A DNA stretch of 64,000 nt. Source: Singulisphaera sp. GP187 (GTDB lineage: Bacteria; Planctomycetota; Phycisphaerae; Phycisphaerales; SM1A02). Below, piece after piece: positions 35,575 to 44,585 of the stretch. Positions within the stretch are counted from its first letter, which is position 1. Each line of letters begins with the position of its first letter. The DNA lies in NCBI GenBank assembly GCA_945869475.1, contig CAMBOV010000005.1:1-64000 (forward strand). The letters run 5' to 3'. Both the position numbers and the translations under genes were made by a program. The notes under the pieces are model-generated. The model searched no databases. It was not told the DNA's origin and worked only from the letters and a program-made list of their open reading frames with translations.

Positions 35575-36255
35575 TTATTCCACGGTTTGATGCTCTTGTG
35601 TGACGGGCGCTCCGCCGATTGGCACGATTGAGACCGCCCCGAGATAGTGCCGAGCGCTGTCACTCGCAAATCCAGCCTTTTCGCAGACCATTGTGAGCGT
35701 CTGCGTCGCTCGCACGGCGGAGGTTGCGCAGCCCAGAGGCTGGCCGGTGTCGCAGTCCAATCCGCTTGGAATGTCGATCGCGACGATACGGCTGCCGCGC
35801 AACCCTTGTGCGTTGATCCACTCGATCGCAGCGAGTTCGTCACCGACTGGGGCGCGGGTGAGTCCAGTACCGAAGATTGCATCGATGAGGATGGTTGGTT
35901 CATCGCCGCGCCCAAGCGCGTTGATCGACTCGAAAGGATCGACGCGCCCAAGCGCCGCGGCGGCATCGCGCATGATGCGCGCATCTGAGCCGATGCGTGC
36001 GGGCGCGACCTCGATCGCACGAGCGCGAAATCCCCAGCTCTGCAGAGTGCGAACGATCGCGTAGCCATCGCCTCCGTTGTTGCCACTGCCGCAGAGGGCG
36101 ATGATGTTCGTTGTGCGCGAACTCAGCATGGCGCGAATGAGCGCGGCGCATTCAACCGCAGCATGCGTCATCAGCACGATCGACGGCAGACCGAGATCCT
36201 GTGAACACGCGCGGTCATACTCAATCGACTGCGCGCGCGAGAATCGGATCGTCAC
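35575..36255 (-). CDS. nnrE: NAD(P)H-hydrate epimerase
   Basis: The 226-residue protein is a YjeF_N domain: GSGNNGGDGYAIVRTLQSWG, VDPFESIN region, DAIFGTGLTRAPVGDELAAI and IVAIDIPSGLDCDTGQPLG. It epimerises the R and S forms of hydrated NAD(P)H so that the dehydratase can repair them. The dehydratase domain (YjeF_C) that is often fused to it in bacteria is missing here, so it must be encoded elsewhere. The gene is followed after 9 bp by the LolC-type gene on the same strand and is divergent from the GT2 gene 50 bp away. Confidence 0.9.
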   Translation of the reverse strand: MTIRFSRAQSIEYDRACSQDLGLPSIVLMTHAAVECAALIRAMLSSRTTNIIALCGSGNNGGDGYAIVRTLQSWGFRARAIEVAPARIGSDARIMRDAAAALGRVDPFESINALGRGDEPTILIDAIFGTGLTRAPVGDELAAIEWINAQGLRGSRIVAIDIPSGLDCDTGQPLGCATSAVRATQTLTMVCEKAGFASDSARHYLGAVSIVPIGGAPVTQEHQTVE

Positions 36256-36305
36256 GCGCGAAGAGTAGTCGCGGTCGCTGCGTACAGAATCGCTAGTCTG
36301 CGCCG

Positions 36306-37541
36306 ATGCATGGCATCGCGCTCGCTCTTGTCTGGTGCTTCGGTTCGCTCTCCGTTGTGGGCGGCGTGTACTGGACCATTGTCGCGTGGCGGGTGCGCCG
36401 CGATGGCAAGAATCGTCCGAGTTTGACCGAGGGACTCACCGGATCGCTCGCGCACTGGCCCGCAGTTTCAGTAATCATTCCAGCGCACAATGAAGAGGGG
36501 CACGCTCCAGATTTGCTTCGATCGTTGCTTGCCCAGGACTATCTCGGCGAGCTCGAAGTCATCTTTGTGCTTGATCGTTGCACCGATGGCACGCTTGTCG
36601 CGCTCGAACGAGTGCGCGCCGATCACGCGGCGGGGGTTCGAGCGATCAAGGTTTCGTTGATCGAGAACACGCATTGCCCAGACGAGTGGGCTGGAAAGTG
36701 CAACGCCGCGCACCAAGGCGCACTCGTGGCGACCGGCGAGATTCTGCTCTTCACCGATGCCGACACGACCTTCGAGCCTGGAGTGATTCGTGCTTCAGTG
36801 AAACTGCTGCACGATCGCGGTCTTGCGCTGTTGTCGGTCTTGAGCACAGTGAGTGTGCGACATTTCTTTGAGGCCGTTGCGCAACCCGTCGCGGCGCTGC
36901 AGTTGATGAAGCTCTATCCCATCGCTCGGGTCAACGACATCGAGAATCCGATGCCATTTGCCAATGGCCAGTTCATGATGTTTTCACGCGAGGCATACGA
37001 GGCGATTGGAGGGCATGCCGCAGTGAAGGACGCGCTGCTTGAAGATCTCGCCTTTGCTAAACAGATCGTTCGCATCATCAAGCGCAAAGCTGGACTCTTT
37101 CTCTCGGACGGTCTCGTGCACGTGCAGATGTACGAAACGTACGCGCAGTTTCGTGAGGGATGGCGGCGCATTTTTATCGAGGCGTGCCACCGAAATCCGC
37201 GGCGAATGCGCCGATATGGGCTTGAATGCATGGGGCTCGGTACCGGAGTCGCGGGTGTCGCACTCGCGTCGATCGTCGGTGGGGCAGCGGCGTTGTCGCT
37301 CGATGATCGACCACTCGCACTTGTGGGATTCACCCTCGGCGCACTCGCACTCATCATTCAGCAACTCACGTTGATGCGCATCTATCAACTCGTGGGCGTT
37401 CCGCGCATCGCGACGCTCGCCTATCCGTTTGCATCACTCGCCGTCGCGCGCATCTTGTGGCGAGGGGCGAAAGACCTTCGACGCAGTGCGCCGGTGCGAT
37501 GGGGCGGGCGTGAGTATCGGCTCGAACCCACTGAGCGTTGA
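36306..37541 (+). CDS. Membrane glycosyltransferase, family 2
   Basis: The 411-residue protein has an N-terminal helix, the GT2 fold start VSVIIPAHNEEGHAPDLLRS, the metal motif LFTDADTTFEPG (DxD), the acceptor-side NGQFMMFSREAYEAIGGH, the catalytic EDLAFAKQI and a QxxRW-like segment replaced by QFREGWRRIFIE, followed by two or three C-terminal helices. It adds a sugar from a nucleotide sugar to a lipid or surface glycan at the inner membrane. The arrangement resembles HpnB, a hopanoid-associated glycosyltransferase, and the genome has squalene-hopene cyclase, but this link is only a suggestion. surE follows on the same strand. Confidence 0.87.
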   Translation: MHGIALALVWCFGSLSVVGGVYWTIVAWRVRRDGKNRPSLTEGLTGSLAHWPAVSVIIPAHNEEGHAPDLLRSLLAQDYLGELEVIFVLDRCTDGTLVALERVRADHAAGVRAIKVSLIENTHCPDEWAGKCNAAHQGALVATGEILLFTDADTTFEPGVIRASVKLLHDRGLALLSVLSTVSVRHFFEAVAQPVAALQLMKLYPIARVNDIENPMPFANGQFMMFSREAYEAIGGHAAVKDALLEDLAFAKQIVRIIKRKAGLFLSDGLVHVQMYETYAQFREGWRRIFIEACHRNPRRMRRYGLECMGLGTGVAGVALASIVGGAAALSLDDRPLALVGFTLGALALIIQQLTLMRIYQLVGVPRIATLAYPFASLAVARILWRGAKDLRRSAPVRWGGREYRLEPTER

Positions 37542-37595
37542 GACGCAGCGGTAGCGGCACTCGCTGACCCACCGTTGCACTATCGTGCGCAGTCC

Positions 37596-38387
37596 ATGAA
37601 GATTCTCCTGACCAACGACGATGGAATCACCGCTCCGGGAATTGCTGCGCTCTACGACGCAATTGCCTCGCTTGGCGAGATCTTCGTGATCGCTCCAGCG
37701 GGGGTTCAATCGGCGATGAGCCACGGGATCACCTTTCACAAACCACTCTTGACGCGCGAAGTGCAAGTCAACGAGCGCATGCATGGCACAGCACTCGAAG
37801 GCACACCCGCCGACTGTGTCAAAGTTGGACTTCGAACGATGTGGGGCGAGCGATTCGGCGCGGGAAGCCGTCCTGATCTTGTCATCAGTGGGATGAACAG
37901 CGGTGCGAACGTCGGCATCAATGTGATTTACTCAGGCACCGTCGCCGCCGCCATTGAAGCGGCTTTTCTCGGGGTTCCTGCGATTGCGGTGAGTTTGCAT
38001 CTCGGTGGATCGGGTCGCATCGCCTGGCAACGCGCCGCCGAGATTGCGCGACACGCGATCGACCGGGTGATCGCCCATCCACTCGATGCACACCGGGTGA
38101 TTTCGATCAACATCCCGCGCACCGAATCGCCAGATGCACCGATGCCTGCGATTCGCGTCGTGCGCATGAACACTGCGGCGGGCATCGATCGTCACGAACG
38201 ACGCGAGTCGCCTGAGGGTCACGCCTACTACTGGCCCACCGGAAATGGGATGGAGTTCGCACACACCGCAGAGGGAAGCGATGTCGAAGCGCTCATGCAG
38301 CGCAACGTCACGATCACCCCGCTCTGGTACGACCTCACCGATGATGCATCGCTCGCGACGTGGCAGAGTCGCTTGCACGCAACGTGA
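37596..38387 (+). CDS. surE: 5'/3'-nucleotidase SurE
   Basis: The 263-residue protein starts with the SurE hallmark MKILLTNDDGITAPGIAALY, whose Asp-Asp pair binds the metal, followed by VIAPAGVQSAMSHGITFHKP, ALEGTPADCVKVGL and DLVISGMNSGANVGINVIYS with the later GTVAAAIEAAFLGVPAIAVS. SurE dephosphorylates nucleoside monophosphates and is linked to stationary-phase survival. The upstream ATG at 37575 would add seven residues; the start at 37596 fits the family exactly. The pcm gene that often accompanies surE is not here. No promoter could be assigned. Confidence 0.94.
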   Translation: MKILLTNDDGITAPGIAALYDAIASLGEIFVIAPAGVQSAMSHGITFHKPLLTREVQVNERMHGTALEGTPADCVKVGLRTMWGERFGAGSRPDLVISGMNSGANVGINVIYSGTVAAAIEAAFLGVPAIAVSLHLGGSGRIAWQRAAEIARHAIDRVIAHPLDAHRVISINIPRTESPDAPMPAIRVVRMNTAAGIDRHERRESPEGHAYYWPTGNGMEFAHTAEGSDVEALMQRNVTITPLWYDLTDDASLATWQSRLHAT

Positions 38388-38429
38388 GTGCGGCGTCTCG
38401 TCCGCGGGACGCCCCGTTCACCCTCGCCG

Positions 38430-39635
38430 TCAATTCAAGATGAATCGAACGCGAAATGGCAGCGTCTTGCCGGGCGGAAGTTTGTCGAGTTGCGATCCCT
38501 TGGCGCGCCAGCGGTAGAGCGCGTCGAGAACCGGTCCATCAATATCGGGGTAGCCGCTTGATTGCAAGATGCGGCAGGTCACTGGCACTCCATCGCGGCC
38601 GAAGATGATTTCACAAATAGGATTCTGCGGAAAGGTCGTGAGCCGCGTGAGAATCGGAAGTTCAGGCCTTCGCGTCTTGACTTCAACGCCTTTGCGCGCA
38701 AGTGGTTTTCCATTTCGCCAGGTCGAAGGCGGCGCATCAACAATGCTCGTCGCATCTGATTCGCGGTCTGATTTTTCACCTTGCGCTTGACTCGTGCCTG
38801 GCGCGCCAGGAGGTCCGGGCACTGGTGCGACCACTGGGCTCGTTGCGCCATTTGCCGCGGCTTGCTCAGTCGTTGGCTGAGTTGCAGGCGTTGGCGGCGT
38901 CGGCGGTGTCGCTTCGCGCGCGACCGCATCTGGAGTGTTTGTCGGCTTGATCTCTGCGGTAGGCGCTGGATCTTTCGATGGATTTGGCTGCACATTGGGA
39001 CGATCGATCGCTGCGGGCATCTCTCCATCGGGAGTTGTCGGAGCAGTCGGCAGATCACTGATTGGAGTCGGCTGCGCGGCGAATCCCTTCTGATCACTCG
39101 GTGCTGGCGTCGGCGCTGGACTCGCAGCACTCACGGCTTCGACCGCTGGAGTTGGTGGCACTTGATTTTCAGGTTGCGGCGGCTGCGGCGCAGGCTGCGC
39201 CGGCTGTGCAGGTTCTGCGGGTTGCGGTGGTTGCTGAGTTGGATCTGGCTTGTTCTCGCCTGCGGCGAGCGCGCCTCCGCCCGCGGCATCTTGCTCAGTG
39301 AAGGCTGCTTGATCGACTTCACCGTGCGCGGCGATGTGCTCTTTGTATTCGTCGTAGCCGATCCATGTCATCCCCTCATCTGATCCATTTTCAACTCCGG
39401 GAATAAGTTCTTCTTCGCGGGATGCTTGATCTGCGGCTTCTTTGAGCGCCTTTTCGACTCGCTCGCGTTGACGGCGTTCGCTCTCGCTGCTTCCGTCGAG
39501 AGCCGAGTCGAGCGGACTCTTTCCGCCAACTCCCCACGATGCAGTCAACATTGGAAAGCCGACGGCCATGTGCAAGACGAGGGCGATGAGTGCCCCCCAG
39601 TAGAGCGGCGTATTGATGTTGCGCGAGGCGATCAC
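38430..39635 (-). CDS. TonB-like energy transducer
   Basis: The 401-residue protein has one N-terminal transmembrane helix (WGALIALVLHMAVGFPML), a coiled coil (ERRQRERVEKALKEAADQA), about 230 residues rich in Pro, Ala, Gln and Thr that could span the periplasm, and a C-terminal TonB-type domain with ICEIIFGRDGVPVTCRILQS, SGYPDIDGPVLDALYRWRAK and LPFRVRFILN. TonB transmits the proton-motive force to outer-membrane receptors or, as TolA-like variants, to envelope constriction. Its start overlaps the exbD stop (ATGA). No TonB-dependent receptor is in the window. The proline-rich spacer is unusually long. Confidence 0.8.
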   Translation of the reverse strand: MIASRNINTPLYWGALIALVLHMAVGFPMLTASWGVGGKSPLDSALDGSSESERRQRERVEKALKEAADQASREEELIPGVENGSDEGMTWIGYDEYKEHIAAHGEVDQAAFTEQDAAGGGALAAGENKPDPTQQPPQPAEPAQPAQPAPQPPQPENQVPPTPAVEAVSAASPAPTPAPSDQKGFAAQPTPISDLPTAPTTPDGEMPAAIDRPNVQPNPSKDPAPTAEIKPTNTPDAVAREATPPTPPTPATQPTTEQAAANGATSPVVAPVPGPPGAPGTSQAQGEKSDRESDATSIVDAPPSTWRNGKPLARKGVEVKTRRPELPILTRLTTFPQNPICEIIFGRDGVPVTCRILQSSGYPDIDGPVLDALYRWRAKGSQLDKLPPGKTLPFRVRFILN

Positions 39636-40084
39636 GGGGTGATCGTAGGTAACGCGGGCTGCGTGGCGTCATCGTCGAGGGGCTTGCCGACAAAGTTCAC
39701 CTGCAACCCACATCCGCGCAACTTGTCCCAAATGCTCTGCATAACAGGTGCGCGGTCGACCGTGCCCTGCCCATCGGCCACTGCGATGTACACAATGGTT
39801 TTGGCGTCTTCTTTCTTCGACTCGGCGACTCGTCCTGCAATATCGGTCAATTCGCAGGGAATTCGGTTGTAGTAGAGCTTTCCGTCGAGCGCGATCGAGA
39901 TGGTCGCCGCCGTTGCAGGGGTCGCCTTCTGTCCGCTCTGAAACTTTCGAAGTTCCATCGGGATGACACTCACGCGCACCGCGAGCGCCTGCGAGTAGAT
40001 GAAGAATGAGAGCAAGAACATCATCACATCGATGAGTGGGATCAACTCGATGCGTGGTTCATGGGATGTACGGCGAATTCTCAT
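39632..40084 (-). CDS. exbD: ExbD/TolR-family biopolymer transport protein
   Basis: The 150-residue protein has a short cytoplasmic start, a single transmembrane helix with the functional aspartate (RIELIPLIDVMMFLLSFFIY), and a periplasmic domain that includes ISIALDGKLYYNRIP and IVYIAVADGQGTVDRAPVMQ, as in ExbD/TolR. Together with ExbB and TonB it forms the proton-driven motor. It is coupled to the downstream tonB-like gene by an ATGA overlap. ExbB is missing from the immediate neighbourhood: the next gene upstream is a STAS protein 18 bp away. Confidence 0.9.
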   Translation of the reverse strand: MRIRRTSHEPRIELIPLIDVMMFLLSFFIYSQALAVRVSVIPMELRKFQSGQKATPATAATISIALDGKLYYNRIPCELTDIAGRVAESKKEDAKTIVYIAVADGQGTVDRAPVMQSIWDKLRGCGLQVNFVGKPLDDDATQPALPTITP

Positions 40085-40102
40085 GCAACTCTCGAAGTCG
40101 AA

Positions 40103-40441
40103 CTAAAGCCCGAGTTGCGCGGCGGCGAGCGCTGTTGAGACGTCGTCGGTGAACTTGAAGAGTCGATCGAGTCCCGTCATCAAGAGCACCGACCACACTG
40201 AGTCGCGCACTCCGCACAAGTGCAGCGAGCCATGATTCGCGATCACAGCTTTGCGCAACTGAAGCAATTGCGCAAGATTGGACGAGTTGAGATAGGTCAC
40301 GGCGCGCATGTCGAGCACGACGTGAAACGGGGTCGACTCTTGTTCGAGGCGCCTAAAGAGGGTGTCGAGATCCTCGCGAAGGACGGGTTCATCGGCCATC
40401 TCACCAAGAATCACGTTGTCAGACCAATCGCTCAGCGGCAT
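40103..40441 (-). CDS. STAS-domain protein
   Basis: The 112-residue protein is a STAS domain with FHVVLDMRAVTYLNSSNLAQ, where the serine pair after LN matches the phosphorylation site of anti-sigma factor antagonists, followed by LHLCGVRDSVWSVLLMTGLD and a closing helix. It differs from the STAS protein at 8.1 kb in most positions. The frame continues far upstream antisense to or inside gyrA, but the domain starts at this ATG. It lies 25 bp after the gyrA stop and 18 bp before exbD, all on one strand, so transcripts may run through gyrA, this gene, exbD and the TonB-like gene. The partner kinase is unknown. Confidence 0.82.
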   Translation of the reverse strand: MPLSDWSDNVILGEMADEPVLREDLDTLFRRLEQESTPFHVVLDMRAVTYLNSSNLAQLLQLRKAVIANHGSLHLCGVRDSVWSVLLMTGLDRLFKFTDDVSTALAAAQLGL

Positions 40442-40466
40442 ATTTTCGATCCTATCACGAGTCGTT

Positions 40467-43112
40467 TCAGGAAGAAGGCAATGCCGGTGGGTCGACGGGC
40501 CCACCAGCCGTCTCAACAGCCGTCTCAACAGCCGTCGCCACTGATTCATCGGCCTCGAAGCAGGCCGCGCCCACGAGAGCGTCGCCCTCCTGCAACTTAA
40601 TGACGCGAACGCCAAGCGTGTTGCGACCAATGAGTCGCACCTCGCTCGCGCGGATGCGCACGATCATTCCGCCGCGTGAGACGAACATCAGGTCGTCGGT
40701 TTCGAGGGTCGAATGCACGGCGACGACGAGTCCATTTCGCTTGTCGGTCTTGATGTCGATGCGCCCCTTGCCGCCGCGAGTCTGCGCGCGTGTCTGGCCA
40801 TCTTCTTGTTGCACGAGGTACTCGACCATCGGCGTGCGCTTTCCAAACCCAGTTTCGGTGCAGGTAAAAAGCGTCGCCTGATCGTCGCAGCGCACGAGTC
40901 CAACGACGGCATCGTCAGCCGCGAGGTCGATTCCTGCGACGCCTGCTGCACCACGACCCATGACGCGCGCATCGTTCTCGTCGAATCGAATCGACATTCC
41001 CTGTGCGGTTGCGAGCAAGACATGATCATTGCCTCGAGTCTGGACGGCCGTGATGAGTCGATCGCCTTCGTTCAATCCGACGGCGATGATGCCGCTGCGA
41101 TTGACGTTGCGAAACTCTTTCAGCGACGAACGTTTGACGCGACCGCTCGAGGTGGCGAAGAAGAGGTAGTCCTCGCTTCGTTCGAAATCTTTGATCGGCA
41201 AGTAGGCGATGACGCGCTCGCCCTCTTTCAGTTCGACGACGTTGTTGATCGCGCGACCCTTGGCCGTGCGCGACATCTCTGGAATCTGCCAGACCTTCAT
41301 GCGGTAGACCCGACCGGTGTTGGTGAAACACAAGAGGTCGTCGTGCGTGCTCGCGATGAAGACGCGCACGATGTAGTCGCCATCCTTTGCATCTGAGCCT
41401 CGCACGCCGACGCCGCCGCGACCTTGCGTGCGAAAGGTTCCAACGGGCGAGCGTTTCACGAAGCCCTCGTGGCTCACGGTGATCGCAACGTCATGCTCTT
41501 GGATGAGTTCGGCGAGGTCGAAATCGCCTGCTTCGTCCGTCTCGATCGTGGTGCGCCGATCATCCGAAAATTTCGCGCCAATCTCGAGAATGTCTTTGCG
41601 CACAACTTGCAGCACGAGCGAAGGATCGCCGAGCATCTTTTCGTACTCGTCGATCTCGGCGAGAAGCGCGGCGAACTCGCTTGCGAGTTTTTCGATTTCG
41701 AGTCCGACAAGTTGAATCAGACGCAGCGCGCCAATCGCGTCTGCCTGCACGCGTGTGAGCTTGATGCCCTCTCCGACGCGGCTCGCCTCGGCGATGCGCT
41801 GCGGCACGAGATGGCTGCTTGGATGGTTCTCTGCGATGCGAAAGGCCCGCTGCATCAGGGTTTCGATCGCCTCTTCGCGCGTGCGTGAGGCACGGATGAT
41901 CGCGATGACCGCATCGATATCGCAGACGGCATAGACCAATCCCTCGAGGCGATGCGCTTGTTGACGCGCTTGACGCAAGAGAAACTCAGTACGCCGGCGA
42001 ATGACCGTGCAGCGATGGTCGATGTAGCTCGTGATGAGCGTGCGAAAGGGAAGGGTGCGAGGTTGACCATTCACAAGCGCGATGTTGATGATGCTGTAGG
42101 TGGTCTGCAGCGGCGTGAACTCATAGAGCTGTCGTTCGACGACGGCTGGGTCGGCACCCTTGCGAAGCACCACGAGAATGCGCGTCTGTGCATCGCGGCC
42201 CGAGTGGTTGCGCACGTCGACGATGTCTGGAATGCGATCATCCTTTTTCGCATCGACGATGCGCTCGATGAGCAGACTCTGCACCACCTGATATGGAATC
42301 TCTTCGATGATGATCGTGTTGCGACCATCCTTTGTTTCATGTCGCACGCGACCGCGCACCGTGAGACGGCCTCGCCCTGTGGCGTAGGCCTCGGCGATGC
42401 CGCGCCGTCCGACGATCGCTCCGCCGGTTGGAAAATCTGGCCCAGGAACGATGGCGAGCAGTCCAGCGAGATCAATGCCTGGATTGTCAATCGTCGCGAC
42501 GATCGCGCGCACAATCTCAGCGAGGTTGTGCGGGGGCATCGAGCTTGCCATGCCGACGGCGATGCCTGACGATCCGTTCACCAGCAGGTTTGGAAACTTG
42601 CCAGGAAGAACCATCGGCTCAACGAGTCGATCATCGTAATTCGGCTTGAAATCAACCGTTTCTTTGTCGAGATCTTCGAGCATCGCGACGGCCGGTCCGG
42701 TCATTCGTGCTTCGGTGTATCGCATCGCAGCAGGGGGATCGCCTTCGATCGAACCGAAGTTTCCTTGTTTGTCGATGAGCAGCGCGCGCGTCTTCCACGA
42801 CTGTCCGAGATTGACCAGTGTTGGATAGATCACCGACTCGCCGTGCGGGTGGTAATTACCACTTGTATCGCCGCAAATCTTCGCGCACTTAATCTGCTTG
42901 CGCCCGGGCGAGAGGTTGAGATCGTGCATCGCAACGAGGATGCGTCGCTGCGAGGGTTTCAACCCATCGCGCACATCAGGCAGGGCGCGATCGGTAATCG
43001 TGCTCATCGCGTAGACGAGATACGACTCGTGAAGTTCACGGTCGATCGTCTTGTCGATCACGTTTCCGAGCGTCGAAAATCCGTCGGGAGGAGGAGGTGG
43101 AACAGCAGTCAC
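40467..43112 (-). CDS. gyrA: DNA gyrase/topoisomerase IV subunit A
   Basis: The 881-residue type IIA topoisomerase subunit has the winged-helix/tower N-terminal part (LPDVRDGLKPSQRRILVAMH, SGNYHPHGESVIYPTLVNLG, catalytic Tyr132 in AAMRYTEARMT) and the C-terminal beta-pinwheel with repeats such as LLCFTNTGRVYRMKVWQIPE and YLFFATSSGRVKRSSLKEF. With GyrB it introduces negative supercoils. At the GyrA box the sequence is QGRGGVG instead of QRRGGKG, so the call between gyrase and topoisomerase IV is not absolute. At the E. coli 83/87 quinolone positions it has Ser and Pro. It starts with GTG. gyrB is not in the window. Confidence 0.93.
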   Translation of the reverse strand: MTAVPPPPPDGFSTLGNVIDKTIDRELHESYLVYAMSTITDRALPDVRDGLKPSQRRILVAMHDLNLSPGRKQIKCAKICGDTSGNYHPHGESVIYPTLVNLGQSWKTRALLIDKQGNFGSIEGDPPAAMRYTEARMTGPAVAMLEDLDKETVDFKPNYDDRLVEPMVLPGKFPNLLVNGSSGIAVGMASSMPPHNLAEIVRAIVATIDNPGIDLAGLLAIVPGPDFPTGGAIVGRRGIAEAYATGRGRLTVRGRVRHETKDGRNTIIIEEIPYQVVQSLLIERIVDAKKDDRIPDIVDVRNHSGRDAQTRILVVLRKGADPAVVERQLYEFTPLQTTYSIINIALVNGQPRTLPFRTLITSYIDHRCTVIRRRTEFLLRQARQQAHRLEGLVYAVCDIDAVIAIIRASRTREEAIETLMQRAFRIAENHPSSHLVPQRIAEASRVGEGIKLTRVQADAIGALRLIQLVGLEIEKLASEFAALLAEIDEYEKMLGDPSLVLQVVRKDILEIGAKFSDDRRTTIETDEAGDFDLAELIQEHDVAITVSHEGFVKRSPVGTFRTQGRGGVGVRGSDAKDGDYIVRVFIASTHDDLLCFTNTGRVYRMKVWQIPEMSRTAKGRAINNVVELKEGERVIAYLPIKDFERSEDYLFFATSSGRVKRSSLKEFRNVNRSGIIAVGLNEGDRLITAVQTRGNDHVLLATAQGMSIRFDENDARVMGRGAAGVAGIDLAADDAVVGLVRCDDQATLFTCTETGFGKRTPMVEYLVQQEDGQTRAQTRGGKGRIDIKTDKRNGLVVAVHSTLETDDLMFVSRGGMIVRIRASEVRLIGRNTLGVRVIKLQEGDALVGAACFEADESVATAVETAVETAGGPVDPPALPSS

Positions 43113-43164
43113 AGCGAACTCGAAAGGCTACCAATTTTGACGAATCTTTGGCGCGTGTGCGAGG

Positions 43165-43743
43165 TCAATTCGACGGAAAAAGATGCGCCAAATGTTCGGT
43201 GTTTCCACCTCCACCTTCGATGGGACTTGGGCAGTCGCCTGCGACCCGCACGCCGAGTGCAGCCATCTCACGGAGCACCCGGGCGACGACGAGTGCAGCC
43301 ACGTCGGCGGGCAAGATTCCCTTGACGAGCGCTTTGCGTTCGTCGCCGTGTGACTCATAGTGCGGCTTGATCAGCGAGACAATGTGTCCCCTGGGACGAA
43401 GCCAGCGAAGTGCCACCGGAATCGAGTGCAGTTGCTTGGTCCACGCCATGTCGAGCACGACCAGATCGACTCCACCCGCTGGCGGCGCGGCATACAAGAC
43501 GTTGGTTCGCTCGCGAACCTCGACACGTGGATCGTTGCGCAACTTCCACTCGAGCATGCCATATCCCGTGTCGAGTGCGATCACTCTGGTCGCGCCACCT
43601 TGCAAGAGGCAATCGGTAAAACCTCCAGCATTGCAGCCGAAATCGGCGCATTCCAGTCCTGTGACGTCGATCGCGAACGCCTCGAGGGCGCGGGCGAGTT
43701 TCAGTCCAGCTCGGGAGACGAAGGGCACGGGTTCGCTTCTCAC
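43165..43743 (-). CDS. TlyA/FtsJ-like rRNA 2'-O-methyltransferase without S4 domain
   Basis: The 192-residue protein carries the TlyA methyltransferase core: FVSRAGLKLARALEAFAIDV, the SAM loop CADFGCNAGGFTDCLLQGGA, VIALDTGYGMLEWKLRNDPR, VDLVVLDMAWTKQ and LIKPHYES, ending with a glutamate in GGGGNTEH. These give the K-D-K-E tetrad expected of 2'-O-methyltransferases. Typical TlyA proteins start with an S4 RNA-binding domain of ~60 residues that is absent here, and the LDMAW replaces the usual LDVSF. It probably methylates rRNA, but the site is uncertain. The upstream gene lpxI overlaps by ATGA. Confidence 0.85.
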   Translation of the reverse strand: MRSEPVPFVSRAGLKLARALEAFAIDVTGLECADFGCNAGGFTDCLLQGGATRVIALDTGYGMLEWKLRNDPRVEVRERTNVLYAAPPAGGVDLVVLDMAWTKQLHSIPVALRWLRPRGHIVSLIKPHYESHGDERKALVKGILPADVAALVVARVLREMAALGVRVAGDCPSPIEGGGGNTEHLAHLFPSN

Positions 43744-44582
43744 ACGCCAAGCAGCACGACGCCGAGGCGATTGGCAATCGCGATCATCTGTGGCTTCTCG
43801 AGCATGATCACCCGACCCGATCCGAGCACGAGCATCCGTCCCCCAGCCTGTGCGAGTCGCTCGACCGTCGCGACGCCGACGGTCGGAACATCGGCACGCA
43901 TGTCATGCGAATCGTGTGCGGTTTTGAGAAGCAGCCATCCACCGCTCTTGCAGAGTGACGAGGTTCGATCGATCATCGCGTCGGTGCCTTCCATCGCCTC
44001 GACGGCGATCACATCGCATGCGCGAACGGTGATGCCTTGGCCGACTCCCAGATTTGCGATGGAGCCGAGAATCGGCCAACCGAATGCAACGTCGCGCGAT
44101 TGCGAGGCACTCGGTTGCACGGAGCCCATCACTCCGAGAGTTGCGAGGTGGGAAGGAATGTAGGTGGTCGAATCGATGAGGCGCACTCCAGAGTTTGCGA
44201 GTTCATCGGCGACGGCGCTGAGCAGCACGTGGCTTCGTCGATCGAAACGCAGACGCCGATAGTAGAGCAGGACCGCACGCAGATCGGGCAGCTGTCGCAA
44301 GAGTCGCAGAGGCTCATACATCTGCGCCTTTCCCACGCGCCCAACCATGACAGTCTCGTGGATTTCAGCGCGGCGAAGAAGACGAATCCACTTGCCGATC
44401 TGAAAGGTGCCCGCAGTGTGAAAGACATCGCAGTGGTCGGGAAGGGTCACGTCGAATTGATCGCGCAAGCCGACGCACACGACCCGTCGACCACTCGCGC
44501 GAATTCCATCGGCGACAAGAATCGGCAGCAATCCGCTGCCTGCAATCATTCCAACCTGCATGTGATCGACGGGTGGGTGCAT
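43740..44582 (-). CDS. lpxI: UDP-2,3-diacylglucosamine diphosphatase LpxI
   Basis: The 280-residue protein matches LpxI (formerly DUF1009) throughout: GMIAGSGLLPILVADGIRAS at the N-terminus, FQIGKWIRLLRRAEIHETVM, MVGRVGKA, the middle SAVADELANSGVRLIDSTTY, and the family hallmark DVIAVEAMEGTDAMIDR followed by LLLKTAHDSHDMRADVPTVG. It hydrolyses UDP-2,3-diacylglucosamine to lipid X in lipid A synthesis, replacing LpxH. With KdsD it indicates a lipid A outer membrane. It precedes the TlyA-like gene with an ATGA overlap and follows a LOG-family gene by 3 bp, so the three probably form an operon. Confidence 0.92.
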   Translation of the reverse strand: MHPPVDHMQVGMIAGSGLLPILVADGIRASGRRVVCVGLRDQFDVTLPDHCDVFHTAGTFQIGKWIRLLRRAEIHETVMVGRVGKAQMYEPLRLLRQLPDLRAVLLYYRRLRFDRRSHVLLSAVADELANSGVRLIDSTTYIPSHLATLGVMGSVQPSASQSRDVAFGWPILGSIANLGVGQGITVRACDVIAVEAMEGTDAMIDRTSSLCKSGGWLLLKTAHDSHDMRADVPTVGVATVERLAQAGGRMLVLGSGRVIMLEKPQMIAIANRLGVVLLGV

Positions 44583-44585
44583 GCG

